The notes under the pieces are model-generated. The model had not been told where the DNA came from. It made no database searches and saw only the letters and a program-made list of their open reading frames with translations. From contig OY755240.1 in the NCBI GenBank assembly GCA_963576725.1, forward strand, positions 17,819,743-17,883,742: a stretch of 64,000 bases of DNA. The letters are read 5' to 3'. Both the position numbers and the translations under genes were made by a program. Position 1 is the stretch's first letter, and each line of letters starts with the position of its first letter. The stretch is from Azorinus chamasolen (Eukaryota > Mollusca > Bivalvia > Cardiida > Solecurtidae). Below, one piece after another: positions 1 to 10,354 of this stretch.

Positions 1-214
1 TGTAATACTTTACATACATGTACAGTCCACTCTCGTTATCGCGAACTCACATGACACGAATTTCTCGTTGACAAGAAGTTTTTGTAAAGTCCCAACTTTT
101 CTTCCTATATATTCTATATAAATTTAAGTTTTTAAGACGAGTTCGAACTGATCACGTTTTCGTTAAGTCGAAATTTTGACTTTCAGACATACATTACATT
201 GCTTTTGATTCCAG

Positions 215-386
215 GACGGAAACCCCATGCTGAATTGGAGAAGGTTATTGCATCACCCTATCTACTCAAGGACATTGAGAAACTTTCTCCTGCAGAACAG
301 ACTTCTTCCCTTGAAGCCTTCCACAAGGTCATCTGTGCATTCGCACCCAAGTCTGTGCATTACTTTCATGCACAAATGGAGGCAAG
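215..386 (+). CDS. internal exon, uncharacterised conserved animal protein (exon n-2)
   Basis: First visible exon of a plus-strand gene that starts outside the window. A pyrimidine-rich tract and CAG precede 215, and the donor is AAG|GTATAC at 387. It encodes a helix-rich stretch including KLSPAEQTSSLEAFHKVIC and ending HFHAQMEAR-like (FHAQMEA + split Arg). I associate this pattern with a large family of uncharacterised fish and invertebrate proteins, from memory. It joins in phase 2 to the exon at 1062. Function is unknown. An alternative acceptor lies at about 187. Confidence 0.72.
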
Positions 387-737
387 GTATACAATCAACC
401 ATTAATTTACTTTTGAGATAACCACTGTTTTCAAGAAAATTAAACATAATAGTTTAGATACTTTTCCATTCTTGGGATGTAGCAAAAAACTATTGGTATC
501 ATTTTCCAACAGTTGAATGTTAGTTACGGTATATCCAAAAGAGCAATCACTGATATTGTTATATAGTTTATAATTTGTATACAACAATTGGACTATTTTT
601 TTTAAAGATCAAGCAAATTTGATGTTCAGCACAAACATTTTAGTTACAGAGCTCTAAAATTCCATAAGCAACCAGGGCAGACCCTTACAAGATTTATGTA
701 CATGTATATATAGTATGTAAATATTATTAGTGTTAAT

Positions 738-979
738 TCTTTCCCTGTTAAATATTCAGGTAATAAATGATGACATCATGAATAGTCATTAACTGAATTT
801 ATGTAATGTCATATGTACATAGGATATTATAGGATTGGTAAAAACTATAACGGCGGGCCCGTTATAATTACATAAATAGAGCAGACACTGATCAGACAGT
901 TCCTGTTGTGGAGCCAGCTAATTTGGGTCTACTCCCTTTGCAAAAGTGTGAAAAAGCATTATATGAAGGAAAGGGTTAA
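738..979. repeat. MITE-like element, TTAACCC/GGGTTAA family
   Basis: Starts near 'tctttccctgtt' and ends 'ggaaagggttaa'. It holds the family hallmark, a quasi-palindrome 'gagcagac..tgatcagac..' followed by its complement 'gggtctactc'. Also present is the common 'atgatgacatcatgaata' segment. About ten other copies occur in the window. It lies in the intron between the first two exons of the plus-strand gene. Confidence 0.6.
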
Positions 980-1061
980 AGTAAAGTAGTCATTTGTACC
1001 GATTACATGTCAGTCTTGAGAAATGCACCTCAACCTAATTACCAGAAACATGCTGTTTCAG

Positions 1062-1210
1062 GCTTTATCTCGCTGCTCTTCATTTCAACGAAAATCAAAG
1101 CAGGCCACAAAAATACAACAAACGAGGTGATCTGCAGTTCAGTGTCTCCTTCCCTAAGGCCAGACGAGGAGAAGGTATTCCCAAACAAATCAAGACCAAC
1201 ATGACTTTTG
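1062..1210 (+). CDS. internal exon, uncharacterised conserved animal protein (exon n-1)
   Basis: Acceptor TTTCAG at 1056-1061 and donor TTTG|GTAAAG at 1211. Read in the frame set by the previous exon it gives R-LYLAALHFNENQSRPQKY and then a basic segment ending KQIKTNMTF. The basic character suggests nucleic-acid or chromatin contact, but no named domain is recognised. It exits in phase 1 and joins the exon at 2609 (G|AG gives Glu). Confidence 0.72.
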
Positions 1211-1375
1211 GTAAAGAACTTACATTTTTAGCTCACATGGCACTAAGTAACAAGATTAGCTAATGAAATTGCCTTGTGTCTATTGGTGTCTGATGTATAC
1301 AAAATCACAAACTCGATCTTCAAACTGTTAAATGATTTATGTGCAGGTGACACAGGTTTATCAGATTTATAGGTC

Positions 1376-1936
1376 CCAGGTCAACTCAGCCTTGGGTAAA
1401 CTCGGCCCCTGAGTCAATACGGCCTCAGGTCAAGTTGGCCGGGTCAACTCGGCCTGGGTCAAGTCGGCCCGCAAATATTATTTCATAATTACATTTTTAT
1501 GGTATATTATTATGTCTCCCTCTGGCTTCACTAATATAGGAGTTATTGCCCTGTGTAAAACAATTCAGTTTTTTGTCCCGACGATAACTTCTATATTGCT
1601 CATGCCATTGGATTGAAACTTCATATATGGAAAGATCACTAAATGTCAACTGTTTTATTCGTTAATCTCATGCAACATACTTATCATCTTTGTTCTCGTC
1701 CGCTAAATTTATTGTGTGATTACTTGCAAAAAGAAGTGCAAACTGTCTGAATTCTTCAAGGAGCCTACCGATCAGGATCTTCAATTTTTGCTGCAGTTTA
1801 TAAACTTTAATTGACGGTTGGGAAAGGACCGAGTTGACCTGACCGAGACAGGCCGAGTTGACCCACCCCAAAACAGGCCGAGTTGACCCGGCCGACTTGA
1901 CCCAGACCGAGTTGACCTAAGGCCGACTTGACCTGG
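1376..1936. mobile_element. nonautonomous TIR element built of reiterated GGTCAACTCGGCC motifs
   Basis: About 80 bp on the left (1376-1460) repeats variants of GGTCAA(C/G)TCGGCC. The right end (about 1820-1936) repeats the complement, GGCCGA(G/C)TTGACC. Termini are CCAGGTCAA.. and ..TTGACCTGG. The 360-bp centre is unrelated and non-coding. Multiple subterminal repeats suggest a transposase-bound MITE. No transposase is present, and the superfamily is not assigned. Confidence 0.65.
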
Positions 1937-2149
1937 ATTTGATTTATATTAATTGTTCCTATCTACAACATATTTGGGTTGGCTGGTTGTGTTGAATGAT
2001 ACACATGTTTCTGCCAACTATGAGCTATAAATTAGAATTCTGGGAACAATGCCCTACTTGTAATATTGATAGTTTCTTTGGTTCTTTTAAATGGTCAGTG
2101 GAGAGCAGACACGTCAAAGCTTTGTTTATGAAAATTTGAAAGTGGGAGG

Positions 2150-2440
2150 TTCTTTGACTGCAAAAGTAGTCATGAGAACAGAGAAAAATTGCAAACTCGG
2201 TTTTATTGCGTCTTGTCACAAATAATCATTAAAAGTGCATCACTACTCTCGTCCCCTAGCGCTGGCAGTATTCAATTTCAAAGCTAATGATCCTAACTCA
2301 CAAGAAAATATAACAACACTGAGAATCAAGTATGGGGCCATTTTTATGCCCGCCACACAAGCACAAGCTAACATGTTGAGCGATCCAGGCTGATCATGGT
2401 CCTTTTGACCCCGTTTCATTTTTAGAGATTTGAGATTCTT
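2150..2440 (+). repeat. interspersed repeat family R1, copy 1
   Basis: Diagnostic pieces are AATTGCAAACTCGGTTTTAT, 'gtgcatcactactctcgtcccctagcgc' and 'aatataacaacactgagaat'. The same ordered pieces occur at 19313-19515, 35575-35830, 51510-51600, 52570-52765 and 53430-53605. Short ORFs in it are fortuitous. The class is unknown, possibly a SINE or MITE. Confidence 0.6.
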
Positions 2441-2608
2441 AGCAGTTAGACGTTTGAGTTTTATAAGCATCTGGATAGATCTCTTTTCATTTTCTTTTAT
2501 TCATTGAACTAATCTGTTGATCTACCTAAAGAAGAAATTTGCATAAATTGTAGCTGAGGATAAACTTCTTGTATCAATTTGTAGCTATTAAATACTTTTA
2601 TTCTCCAG

Positions 2609-2790
2609 AGTATGTTGATGATCTAATGAAGGAAGTTCTCCTGCTTCGGGATATAAGAAATTCATATACAGATGCCAAGTTAGCCAGATCCAGGGAGGAG
2701 CCGCAGAGGCCTGTTCCACTGGCACAAAGCACACCACGTGCCAACAAAGTTGACATAGTCAGGAAACATGTGAGAAGGTTCAACCGTTAG
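2609..2790 (+). CDS. 3'-terminal exon, uncharacterised conserved animal protein
   Basis: Acceptor TTCTCCAG at 2601-2608; stop TAG at 2788-2790. It gives EYVDDLMKEVLLLRDIRNSY and then a basic, proline-containing tail ending KHVRRFNR. The frame continues exactly from the exon at 1062-1210. With the two upstream exons it adds about 167 residues of C-terminal sequence. Upstream exons lie left of the window. Confidence 0.7.
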
Positions 2791-4280
2791 ACACTAGACT
2801 GCTATGTTATTAAAGTTGATTGTGCCAGTATCTGTTAGATTTTTTCGGATGCTAGAACGCCACCAAATTCCTGACTACATGTCATACATTTGATTTATAC
2901 TTTTATGGTTTGTTTTTTATCCTACCCTATGTCTATATTCCTGGAGGAATTGGGTTTCTGGATCCATATCCAATATTTGATCTTGTAATGAGTATCTTGT
3001 TTTCATGGATAATTTTGTTTTCAAATTCTTCAGTTATAAAAGTCTCCTTGGTAGTGTTTGATCTATTATGATTTTAATTGTGTATACTTAAAATGAAGCT
3101 TAAACCAGGTAAATTGTCAAGAATACACTTTTGGAACAGATATACGCATAAAAATGTATATGGAACCATAAACTCAAATATTTAAAAGGCAAACCCAGTG
3201 CTGTATAAATCCTACTGTCCGATACCTGGGATAAGCTGTTTTTATCTCATCTGTTTTCGCAGAAAATGTCGAGCTTTTATCGTCGTGCAAAAACTTTAGT
3301 GTAGCTAGATCTTTGACACATGAAACATGTGGGTAGATCTCATTGACGACAAAACCCCTACAAAATAAACCATAATTCTTGACTTAAAAATATGGAGTTA
3401 TTGCCCTTAATTTATAAAGAAGTTTAAATTTAGCTGGACAAGCACCAAATCAGACGAGCATTGGCGCCGCAGGCGGCTCATGTTACATTTCGGACAATGA
3501 CTTTTTTAAAAAAAAATATACTCTGGACTGTTGTCCAAGAAAACTTGCTTGGTCAATATTAGTCCTTAAATATTTTCAGGATAATTAGTTTAGCTCAGAA
3601 TAATGTCAGCTGTAAATGTATAAGCCTAGGGTCTGCATATAGAGCCTTTTAGTTGGAAATTGTGCTGAAACATAATTGGGTTCAGGCAAAAGATATCCAA
3701 TTAGATGCCAAACAAGAATTTATATTTGGGGAAAAAGACTTTCTGTTATGCACTTATTATGTATATGTACAAATACCTAGATAATAGATTTCTACAGCCT
3801 TGGTTTACACATTTTAGGAGCAGCAAAATGACAGACAGCTCCTATAGGATAATGTTCTGCTCTGTATGCTGATGGGATTACATATGCTTGATTCTAGTTT
3901 CTGAAATTGACTCATATTTCTTTGTACATTGGCTATGATAAAATATCACACACTTTCCCGCGTGAAAATTTATACTAGAATTCATGAATATTCTAAATAC
4001 ATGTATAGCTTAATTTTTACAATAACCAATGAAAAATGGACTTTTCTGCCATTTCAGTAACAGAATCAGATCAGTGTAATTCCAGAAACAAACGGAGCAG
4101 ACACTCATCTGACTGTTCCTTCAAGAGGTGTTTGATCTTAGTTTACTCGGTTTTGCAAAGTCATGAAAAAAGCATTTAGGGTAATGGATCCTTGTTATAT
4201 ATATTCATCATGTAAAGGTTAACCCTGTAAGGATCTAACAAGATAAAACTCAATATGAAATTGACATTTATTTATTTTGG
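2791..4280. other. intergenic interval between convergent genes
   Basis: The plus-strand gene stops at 2790 and the P2X7-tail-like gene on the minus strand stops at 4281, so the two genes converge. The interval is AT-rich. A MITE-like quasi-palindrome (about 4080-4170) is present. No coding signal was recognised. Confidence 0.55.
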
Positions 4281-4434
4281 TCACTGTGGGTATTTAAAGC
4301 CTGCATAATGTTCAGAGGGAAAAGTTTTCCGTATGGCTATAACGGCGCAGGAGGGAATCACTCTTCTGTTCTTTTTCCCGAGGAGCCCATACACCCATCT
4401 TGTAAAGCGCCTGTAGGCCAGATATCTGTAAACC
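4281..4434 (-). CDS. P2X7 tail-domain protein, exon 3 (terminal)
   Basis: Acceptor TTTCAG (4440-4435). The exon completes the codon split after exon 2 and encodes VYRYLAYRRFTRWVYGLL, then NRRVIPSCAVIAIRKTFPSE and a C-terminal GFKYPQ; the stop TGA is at 4283-4281. The 'YR.FT.W.YG.LG...R..IPSC....IR..FP' pattern is typical of the P2X7 C-terminal cytoplasmic ('ballast') domain and its free-standing invertebrate relatives. Phase agrees with exon 2. Confidence 0.85.
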
Positions 4435-4524
4435 CTGAAACATTGAATAACATGGTAGACTTAGGATTTAGTGATATGTATTGTTTTATCTTCATGAATA
4501 TCAAATTTATATTTCTAAGGCAGT

Positions 4525-4775
4525 CTTAACCCTTTCCCGAATATAAACGTGTTTTCACGCATTTGCAAACAGGGTAGACCCTGATCAGACGGCTGCTAGA
4601 AAAGCTGTCAGATCAGGATCTACTCTGTTTGCTAATAGAATTTCAAAGATATGTGTCTTTACTTTCTAAAATGGCTACAATTTTCCATCTTCCATATTTC
4701 GTTATAATCATTTTATCTATAAATATTCAGTAGGTATTGAAATTTGGAATGAACACAGAACAGGGAAAGGATTAA
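4525..4775. repeat. MITE-like element, TTAACCC family copy
   Basis: Begins 'ttaaccctttccc' and ends 'cagggaaaggattaac'. The centre reads 'gtagaccctgatcagacggctgc..' followed by its near complement '..gtcagatcaggatctactctg'. Orientation is opposite to the copy at 738-979. It sits in intron 2 of the P2X7-tail gene. Confidence 0.6.
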
Positions 4776-5863
4776 CAATCTCCATTGGTTACAGGAATAA
4801 GTAACTGCAAACTTATTGAGTTGTTTGATCTTTGAATCTTGAAATGAATTCCCATTTGTTATGAATTCTGCTGAAGGGAAAGCTGCTGAACAGTCATGAA
4901 AGTTAGTTATTATGATCCCTCTGTATTTTCATGTATTCGCAAGAGGTTGAAAGTTTTGAAGCCAACAGGACTTTGTCATAATACACCTAAAACCTCCGTA
5001 AGTGTTCTTTATCATTTCTTTGTTAGGGTTTTCAACACAGGTGGCTGCATAATTAAATGCAGGATAGGGATGTTTTCATTCTTTGATTAAGCAGCCACTT
5101 GGGTAAAGGACAAACAATAGAGGCTAAATAAAACATAATTGGCATGGATATATAAGTGTATTTAACTCTTTTTCTCAAAGATATGCAAATAACCAGATCA
5201 GAGAGCTCGTGTTGGAGCGGACTGATTAGAATCCGCTCTGTTGGTTTGTGACATTTCCATAAATTATGCCATTAAGAAAAATTGTCTATTTTCAATTACA
5301 AAGATTGTGATAATGAACATCTAAATGAATGTTTGTGAAGATAAGGGTTGGGTTAGTGTGATTATGTAGAAAACAAATTCTTTTAGAAGAACCTAAAGCC
5401 CAGAGTGAGATGTAAATTATTATTGTTATTGTTATTATTATTATTATTATTATCCTCTATACATGCTAGGTTGAAACTACTGGTAGCCAAACTAGCTAGT
5501 GTCTAGAAAAACTTTCTTTTTAACCCTGTCCCTCATATAAACACCTTTCCATGCCATTACAAACAGAGTATACCCAGATCAAATGGCTTTTAAGACCAAT
5601 CTGATCACGGTCTGCTCTTTTTACTTACAAAAGTACCTAACAGTCTAGTGTAAACATGGTACCGTATTATGAAAAAACCTGCTAATTCAAATTGCACGAC
5701 AAATAATTGAAATTGAGGTATTTTCTAATGATTCTTGCTGTATTCGGCTACTACTTTTTCAATTCTAGTTTGAACCTAGACATGAATTACTTTGTTGACA
5801 CATGACTGTAGCAAGTAAATTGCCAAATTGTACTGTTGTTGTTTTATTTTTGAAAATGCTTAC

Positions 5864-6079
5864 TCATGGATTAGCTCCTCCTCCCTGAGTGGACCATTCT
5901 GTATGATGTGGTCATAATATGAGGTCTCCAGGACATGGATATTTAAGCAGTTGACCACAAAGCCCTCATGGTGGGTGATACACTGAAGACCTTCTGCCTT
6001 GTTGTCCACTATGTTTGTGGTCTGGCAGCATCTACATTCCACTTCTGTCGGCATGTCAAGGCAGTTGGCACAGCTGCAC
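5864..6079 (-). CDS. P2X7 tail-domain protein, exon 2 (Cys-rich)
   Basis: Acceptor TATTTCAG (6081-6080) and donor GA|GTAAGC (5863). The junction with exon 1 gives WCSCANCLDMPTEVECRCCQ, the cysteine-dense signature of the P2X7 ballast domain. CITHHEGFVVNCLNIHVLET follows. In mammalian P2X7 such cysteines bind a dinuclear zinc centre, so zinc binding is inferred here. Apparent read-through to a TAA just after the donor is an artefact of reading into the intron. Confidence 0.87.
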
Positions 6080-6552
6080 CTGAAATAAAACACAAAATGC
6101 TTTCAAGTATGATCTCATCAAAGAGTGGGTGTTTAACATACCGGTCATCCATGAGCAGCCATCACCATATCAAACTGATCATCTATGTCTGAAGAGTACT
6201 GACACTATTCTTCATCAAGTCGAATATTATCATGTCTTGAGATCAACTATCAATATAAGGACTTATACATTGTAACATCAATATTAAATAACATTTGTAT
6301 TAAAAAAAAAATAATAACATATATATATGATGACATATTTCTGACACCACATAATTTCTATAAAAGTTTCCTGCTCATATCTCAAGATAAAAAGTTAAGT
6401 AGATAGTTTTCATGAATAATTCTTGCATTATATTTCAGACAATTGTCTGAAAACTTTCCTCTTTAACCAGATGAATACACTTCATTCTCCGTATTGTTAT
6501 TTACATGTATATTGTAACAGGCCAGGTACAAGTACTGGTTGTAAAACAGTAA

Positions 6553-6630
6553 GAGGTTCGGATAGCTCAGCCGGAAGAGCATTTGCCCTGTAAGTGAGGG
6601 GTCCCGGGTCCGATCCCTGGTCTGGCTGCA
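6553..6630 (+). repeat. tRNA-like sequence in LTR1
   Basis: The A-box-like part is GGATAGCTCAGCCGGAAGAG and the B-box-like part is GGTCCGATCCC, about 45 bp apart, with TGCCCTGTAAGTGAGGGG between them. The arrangement resembles a tRNA body. It is embedded in an LTR and has no 3' maturation context, so it is called a tRNA-derived repeat rather than a tRNA gene. Confidence 0.6.
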
Positions 6631-6773
6631 TGTTTTTTCACCAGTCCTGTTACATTTGGTGCCCAACTTTAAAATCAGACCCTGTGAATACCCATGATTC
6701 GGGGAGAATCTCTAGGGAAATGGGGGAGTAGTGTAACAGACCAGGTACTGGGTGAAAAAGTAAGCGGTCGAAA

Positions 6774-6845
6774 CGTTCTGATTGCTCAGTCGGTAGAGCA
6801 CTCGCCCTTTATGTTAGGCGTCCCGGGATTGATCCCTGGTCTTAA
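6774..6845 (+). repeat. tRNA-like sequence in LTR2
   Basis: Second copy of the tRNA-like body: TGATTGCTCAGTCGGTAGAG and GGGATTGATCCC. It differs from the LTR1 copy at many positions, so the element is not recent. Confidence 0.55.
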
Positions 6846-7100
6846 CTTGCCTGTTCAGCTTGTCAGATAATTATATGCAAGATATTTAAATGGAAACTTT
6901 TCATAAAAGCAAAGTGATATATGTGATAAGCAAAGTTATACATTTGTTTATAAACCACGCTGAACATTCAGAAGAGAAACTGCTGATCAGACGTGTAATT
7001 GTAAGCTATAAGGTTCTCTGGTCTAAAACATATCAGCTGTGAAAGTCCACTTTTTCTTTTACTATTCCCCAATGAAATTAATGTGGCCACTGGCAAGTAC

Positions 7101-7200
7101 ACTGTAAATATCTAGTTTCAAAAATATGTGTTCCACGTTCGTCCATCAAGACTGTAAATATCTAGTTTCGAAAATATGTATTCCACGTTTGTCCATCAAA
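7101..7200. repeat. 50-bp tandem duplication
   Basis: Two adjacent 50-bp units (7101-7150 and 7151-7200), both beginning ACTGTAAATATCTAGTTTC and ending GTCCATCAA, with about four differences. Non-coding; intron 1 of the P2X7-tail gene. Confidence 0.85.
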
Positions 7201-7738
7201 ACAGTTGAAACGGACATATGGAAAAAAAGAAAAGAAATGGTGATCTGGCCACATATCTCTTCACTCCACGAATATTCATGTATGAAATAATGCTGCCATG
7301 TACATTAATGACACATGCAAATAATTTTTTATGACACGTGTACACAGAAGTTCTTGGCAATGGCAGAAGCTTCAGAATTATATCCATTTCATAAAAGCAA
7401 ACGGAGAAACCCTTGTCAAACGGCTCCCATAGGATCTGGGTCTAATCTGTTTTCATAGGCGTATTTATGGATTAAAGAGTGTATGGTTTGTAGAAAATTA
7501 GTGGTGTTTTTACCAAAGTTTGCTTTTAGATATGTTTACATTAGGCCTACTGTACTGGTAATTTATAATTATTCGTGTCAATCTTAAAAACGGTTGCTCC
7601 ACGACATAGTCTAGATATATTTACGCATTTTTGAATACATACAGCGGAAGATATCTGCAGGATGGTCAACCAGACTGAATAAGATCTTCATATCGCATAT
7701 CTATAACTGATTATAATTATAAATTTCAACAAAATTAC

Positions 7739-7935
7739 CATTCTGAAACCGGTCGCGTTGATTTCTCCTCGGAGACAGACTGATCAGTATCAGAGTCCTC
7801 CGACACATTATCCTGGTCATCAGGGAAGCCTTTTGATGAAAATGTTGTCGGTTCATACGAGTACGGCGATACAATGTTTTCAGTAGAATCTGAGTCGAAG
7901 ATATCCTCCAAATCACTGTCATATTCAACCTCCAT
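7739..7935 (-). CDS. P2X7 tail-domain protein, exon 1 with start codon
   Basis: ATG at 7935-7933 opens a very acidic N-terminus (MEVEYDSDLEDIFDSDS). It is followed by SPYSYEPTTF, which matches the 'PY.FEP' segment preceding the Cys-rich P2X7 tail domain, then more Asp/Glu/Ser. Donor TG|GTAATT at 7738. Exons 1-3 (197+216+154 nt) give exactly 189 codons including the stop, so the protein is 188 aa. No membrane segment is present, so it is a soluble relative and not a channel. Such proteins are often multicopy in molluscs; their role is unknown. Confidence 0.82.
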
Positions 7936-7959
7936 GATTGCGTTCTAGCTCAATTGTAA

Positions 7960-7990
7960 AATGGCGGAATGTTCATCAGTGACGTCACGC
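7960..7990 (-). promoter_or_regulatory. putative proximal promoter: CRE and YY1-like site
   Basis: A perfect cAMP-response palindrome TGACGTCA lies at 7980-7987, about 45 bp upstream of the ATG at 7935. AAAATGGCGG, which resembles a YY1 site, lies at 7959-7968. Both fit a TATA-less promoter for the minus-strand gene. The promoter function is inferred. Confidence 0.4.
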
Positions 7991-8239
7991 AAGGGAGATA
8001 ATCATGTATCGATTTTCAAAATTCATGGTTCGCGGTACAATAAAAACTCGATTTAAATCAAAACTAGATAAAAACGGTTAGCTTAGTGTTTAACTAACTG
8101 TATACTATCAGAATTTGACGAAAACCCAATCTGTTTACTTGACCTTTAAAAATTACTTTACAGTACGTAATAATTTCTTCATCGGATATGAAAGGTATAT
8201 CCGTTGTGAGGGCGAAACACCGGATATGACTTTAAAACT

Positions 8240-8870
8240 CCAAATATCTCACAATAATTTCAGGTTTAAGTCCTGGAGTGGGTACCTATAATCTTCATGA
8301 AACTAAGAATGGTTGTCTTGATAAAATCTCAGAAGAGTTTGAAAGTGGGTCATGTGGGGTAAAATACTAGGTCACTAGGTCAAATAGTATGAAAACCTTG
8401 CAAGCACTCTAGAGGCCGGTTTTTTTGCGAATCTTCATGAAACTATCAGAATATTTTTTATAAAATCTCGGACAAATTCGAAAGTGGCTCACGTCGGGTT
8501 ACAACTAGGTTAAATACTGATTGTGGGAACAGTAGAGGTCACATTTTTAGCCAAATCTTCATCAAACTTGGTCAGAAGGATTGTCTTAATAAAATCTCGG
8601 ACGAGTTTGAAAGTGGGTCATGTAGGGTCAAAATCTAGGTCATTAGGTCAAATAGTAGGACAACCTTCTGAACACTCCAGTGGTCACATTTTTTGTCCAA
8701 TATTCAATAGACTTAGAATGATTGTATTGATAAAATCTCGGACGAGTTTTGAAAGTGGGTCATGTGGGGTCAAAACCTAGGTCACTAGGTCATATAGTAG
8801 AAACAATTTGTGAACACTCTAGAGGTCACATTTTTAGCTGAATCTTCATGCAGTCTCACCTCCAGAACCA
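8240..8870 (+). repeat. imperfect tandem repeat, about 140-bp units
   Basis: Four to five units, each with 'aatcttcatgaaact', 'ataaaatctcggacgagtttgaaagtgggtcatgt' and 'ctaggtcactaggtcaaatagta' in order. The ORF across it is repeat-derived and not a gene. The motif set is typical of a common bivalve interspersed repeat (recalled). Confidence 0.7.
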
Positions 8871-9485
8871 CTGCTCATGATCCACTACCAACATTGTTCA
8901 GATATTGTCCCTTAGGTCACCATTGACCCTGTCTTGGGGCTACTCAGCTATAATCTTAAATCTATGGTAATCAGATGAGCGATTAAGGGCCATCTAGCTT
9001 GGCCCTAAGGGTCTGCTTCAATTTCCTTATTCCCATCGACAAATTTGTTTCCATATCACACAACCACAAGTAACTCTATACATACTAGTGCAAGCTTAAT
9101 CCAGTACAATTACATTTTGTTCTGATTTACGCTTTCAACTACATGTACGTAACACACGACCATTATTTCTATAAATCTTTACCGTTTTATGCCAATCTAC
9201 ATTTAACATTCACTTTTAAAAAAGATTCTCCTATTCATATTATAACAGCTACTGGCCTCTCATTGGCTTGCTTTCTAAAGGAAGCCAGCTTGTGATATGT
9301 AGTTGATAATGCATTACCTGGCTCTGGCTTATTGAGGAAATCAGGGATATTTGTTCTCCATGACTTCTGTCTAGTCCCCTAACATTTAGTGCAAATTATC
9401 TTTTTAGCCCGGGGCATACGTGCACTGTATACCCATTTCAGTATCTGATCTATGTGATCTATGTGTTATTCAGAATATTCTAGCA

Positions 9486-9892
9486 GATTTGCATTTGCAC
9501 ACATTGGCATATCATTTGCGGATATTTTTTCCTTCGTTTGAGCACAAAAAAAGTTTCATTTGCGCACAAGTTTTTACTATCAAATGCGCACGTGTACCTC
9601 TTCCGTTAGCCTATGATAAACACTGTCATATGTTAACATAGTTGTCCCTTGCTCATCACGGCGAGGTGGAAGTAGGATTTTAAACTGTCACAATGTATAT
9701 ATACAGTATAAAAGTGTATCGCAGATAATGCACTTTGTTTCAGAAATTCAGGAATCCATTTTTAGGCGTCCAAAATGCCGTGCGCTTTTGACATGCTGAA
9801 CTGTTATATTTTCGTCCGCAAATGCTATGAGGTTTTCGTCCGCTTTTGATATGCAATTATTTTTCGGTTTGTGCGCAAATGCAATTCGAGAT
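9486..9892. mobile_element. TIR element with reiterated ATTTGCGCAC subterminal motifs
   Basis: The left end has GATTTGCATTTGCACACA, ATCATTTGCGGAT and CATTTGCGCACAAG. The right end carries the complements: GTCCGCAAATGC, GTCCGCTTTTGATATGCAA and TTGTGCGCAAATGCAATTC. Overall it is an inverted arrangement around a non-coding centre. It is similar in architecture to the element at 1376-1936 but unrelated in sequence. Confidence 0.5.
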
Positions 9893-10354
9893 ACTTTTTA
9901 TTTAGCCTGTCAACAGATGTCTTTAACCTGCGTCTTTGCGTAAAATCGATACCATCGGAATACTAATGTGAAAACGTACATTTGTTTAGTTTATGTCAAC
10001 TGCTGGTGTCAAGAACTTCTCCTTGTATACATTTACATTCATTTCTAATTTCTTGAAGAACAACTGTCACTTTTTTCATCATCATAACTAAGTTTTCGAA
10101 TATCAAAGATGCTACTATTCCGATCACAATACATTCCGGTTTGACAAAAAATGTAATGGTAATGGTTATTTGGCAGTGATATCTTATTCTATCAGTGGGT
10201 ATCGGTTTGCTTTTGATTAAGTGAAAAAAAAAATTTTTTAAGGAAAGCAACATATATTTTCTTCTGTTTTAGTTTTCATACAATTGGATTGTTTACAAAA
10301 GTCCTATTAAATAATTCGCCACTTTAAATTCCCGATACAATTTCAGAATGGACG

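Larger units (their letters stand above)
6513..6850 (+). mobile_element. TRIM-like miniature LTR element with tRNA-like LTRs
   Basis: LTR1 is 6513-6654 (142 bp). It starts TGTAACAG and ends CTGTTACA, the canonical TG..CA. It is followed 2 bp later by TGGTGCCCAAC, a plausible primer-binding site. A 60-bp spacer ends in a purine-rich tract (about 6713-6731), then LTR2 begins TGTAACAGACCAGG at 6732 and is decayed beyond about 6845. There is no coding capacity. Both LTRs contain a tRNA-like segment with A and B boxes. It lies in intron 1 of the P2X7-tail gene. Confidence 0.6.

Noticed and set aside
5860..6093. Stop codon directly after exon 2 of the P2X7-tail gene as the true protein end
   Set aside because: The TAA is part of the donor GTAAGC; the downstream exon at 4434-4281 continues the family motif in phase.
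6553..6845. Two functional tRNA genes
   Set aside because: They lie inside LTR-like repeats, stems are imperfect and no terminator follows either body; better seen as tRNA-derived repeat sequence.
4281..7935. A true P2X receptor channel
   Set aside because: The gene has its own start codon and lacks transmembrane and extracellular domains; only the tail domain is present.
8523..8780. 85-codon plus-strand ORF
   Set aside because: Spans nearly two units of a non-coding tandem repeat and repeats the same peptide with changes.
9996..10253. 85-codon minus-strand ORF between the LINE and the P2X7-tail gene, considered as a missing RNF213-like exon
   Set aside because: No RNF213 motif, no suitable acceptor in the required phase 2, AT-rich low-complexity start.
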